The translations under genes and the position numbers were made by a program. A stretch of DNA of 6,214 nt from an uncultured Rubrobacteraceae bacterium (GTDB lineage: Bacteria; Actinomycetota; Rubrobacteria; Rubrobacterales; Rubrobacteraceae). Where the stretch lies: NCBI GenBank assembly GCA_902806015.1, contig CADCUZ010000130.1, positions 1 to 6,214 on the forward strand, given 5' to 3'. This document shows, one piece after another, positions 5,620 through 6,214 of the stretch (its first letter is position 1; each line of letters starts with the position of its first letter). Below the pieces are notes generated by a model. That model made no database searches. It had not been told where the DNA came from and saw only the letters and a program-made list of their open reading frames with translations.

Positions 5620-5636
5620 GCCTCAGACCAGGCCGG
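5617..5636 (-). repeat. Second hairpin overlapping the acsA terminator
   Basis: CCGGCCT (5617-5623) pairs with AGGCCGG (5630-5636) across a 6-base loop, 13 bases after the acsA stop. It shares bases 5617-5619 with the terminator stem, so the two stems stack or compete. It may protect the 3' end of the mRNA. Confidence 0.6.
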
Positions 5637-5649
5637 TGTCAACGGCACA

Positions 5650-6214
5650 CTACTGACGGGCCGCCTTCAGGTCGTCGACGACCGAGGGGTCGGCCAGGGT
5701 CGAGGTGTCCCCGAGGTCCTCCTCGCCTTCGGCGACGCCGCGGAGGATCCGGCGCATGATCTTGCCGCTGCGGGTCTTCGGGAGGTCGGGGGTGAAGACG
5801 ATCTCCTTTGGCCGGGCGTGCGCGCCGATGACCCGGCGGACCTGCTGGTTGAGCTCCTGGATCAACTCGTCGGAACCCTCCCTGTCGCCCTCGAGGATCA
5901 CGTAGGCGACGATGGCCTGGCCCGTGTCCTCGTCCTGCCGGCCCACGACCGCCGACTCGGCGACGGCCTCGTGGCCGACAAGCGCGCTCTCGACCTCCGC
6001 CGTGCTGATGCGGTGGCCGGAGATGTTCATCACGTCGTCGACCCTGCCGGTCACCCAGTAGTAGCCGTCCTCGTCGCGCCTGGCCCCGTCCCCGGCGAAG
6101 TACACGTCCCCGTACTTCTCCCAGTACGTCTCCTTGTAACGGGCCGGGTCCTTATAAAGGGTGCGTAGCATGCCGGGCCAGGGCCTCTTCATGACCAGGT
6201 TGCCCTGACCCTCG
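5650..6214 (-). CDS. acsA: Acetyl-CoA synthetase, C-terminal part (partial)
   Basis: This is the last 187 residues of AMP-forming acetyl-CoA synthetase (whole enzymes have about 650). It makes acetyl-CoA from acetate, ATP and CoA in the cytoplasm, through acetyl-AMP. The frame stays open to the right edge, 7 codons beyond the first internal ATG at 6192, so the gene begins outside the window. Hallmarks, by residue of the fragment, are [12 protein letters not shown] (4-15), [20 protein letters not shown] (38-57), the hinge and CoA-site region [14 protein letters not shown] (58-71), and [11 protein letters not shown] (145-155). In the last, Lys151 is the conserved catalytic lysine whose acetylation switches such enzymes off. 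The stop is TAG, followed by two hairpins and a T-tract. Propionyl-CoA synthetase is a near relative, but the motifs fit the acetyl enzyme best. Confidence 0.95.
   Translation of the reverse strand, partial: EGQGNLVMKRPWPGMLRTLYKDPARYKETYWEKYGDVYFAGDGARRDEDGYYWVTGRVDDVMNISGHRISTAEVESALVGHEAVAESAVVGRQDEDTGQAIVAYVILEGDREGSDELIQELNQQVRRVIGAHARPKEIVFTPDLPKTRSGKIMRRILRGVAEGEEDLGDTSTLADPSVVDDLKAARQ

Overview
The window is GC-rich bacterial DNA. Its third-position-GC codon use, GTG and TTG starts, zinc-finger anti-sigma factor and acetyl-CoA synthetase all fit an actinobacterium. My best guess is a deep-branching lineage such as Rubrobacter, but this is an inference from style and not a match to a known genome. 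Every confidently called complete gene lies on the minus strand. Only the tail of one membrane protein at the left edge is on the plus strand.

Layout from left to right: (1) the last 55 codons of a plus-strand membrane protein; (2) about 675 bases with no gene I can defend, holding two small perfect hairpins; (3) a tightly coupled minus-strand operon transcribed right to left, made of an ECF sigma factor, a zinc-finger (zf-HC2) anti-sigma factor with membrane segments, and a secreted-then-membrane protein whose outer part is a run of 17-residue bactofilin-like beta repeats. Both junctions in this operon are ATGA overlaps; (4) a Crp/Fnr-family regulator; (5) an unrecognised soluble protein; (6) a YugP-type membrane zinc metallopeptidase with a textbook terminator behind it; (7) the C-terminal part of acetyl-CoA synthetase (acsA), cut by the right edge, also followed by a terminator.

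The most interesting signal is regulatory. Just upstream of the sigma gene, and again upstream of the membrane metallopeptidase 2.5 kb away, the minus strand carries the same two-part motif, GGAAAC, exactly 16 bases, then CGTA. This closely resembles known ECF promoters such as Bacillus SigW (TGAAAC-N16-CGTA). The simplest model is that the ECF factor drives its own operon and also the metallopeptidase. The anti-sigma factor would hold it at the membrane, and the repeat protein would be a candidate envelope sensor or effector. The promoter sits so close to the sigma start codon that the sigma mRNA would be almost leaderless.
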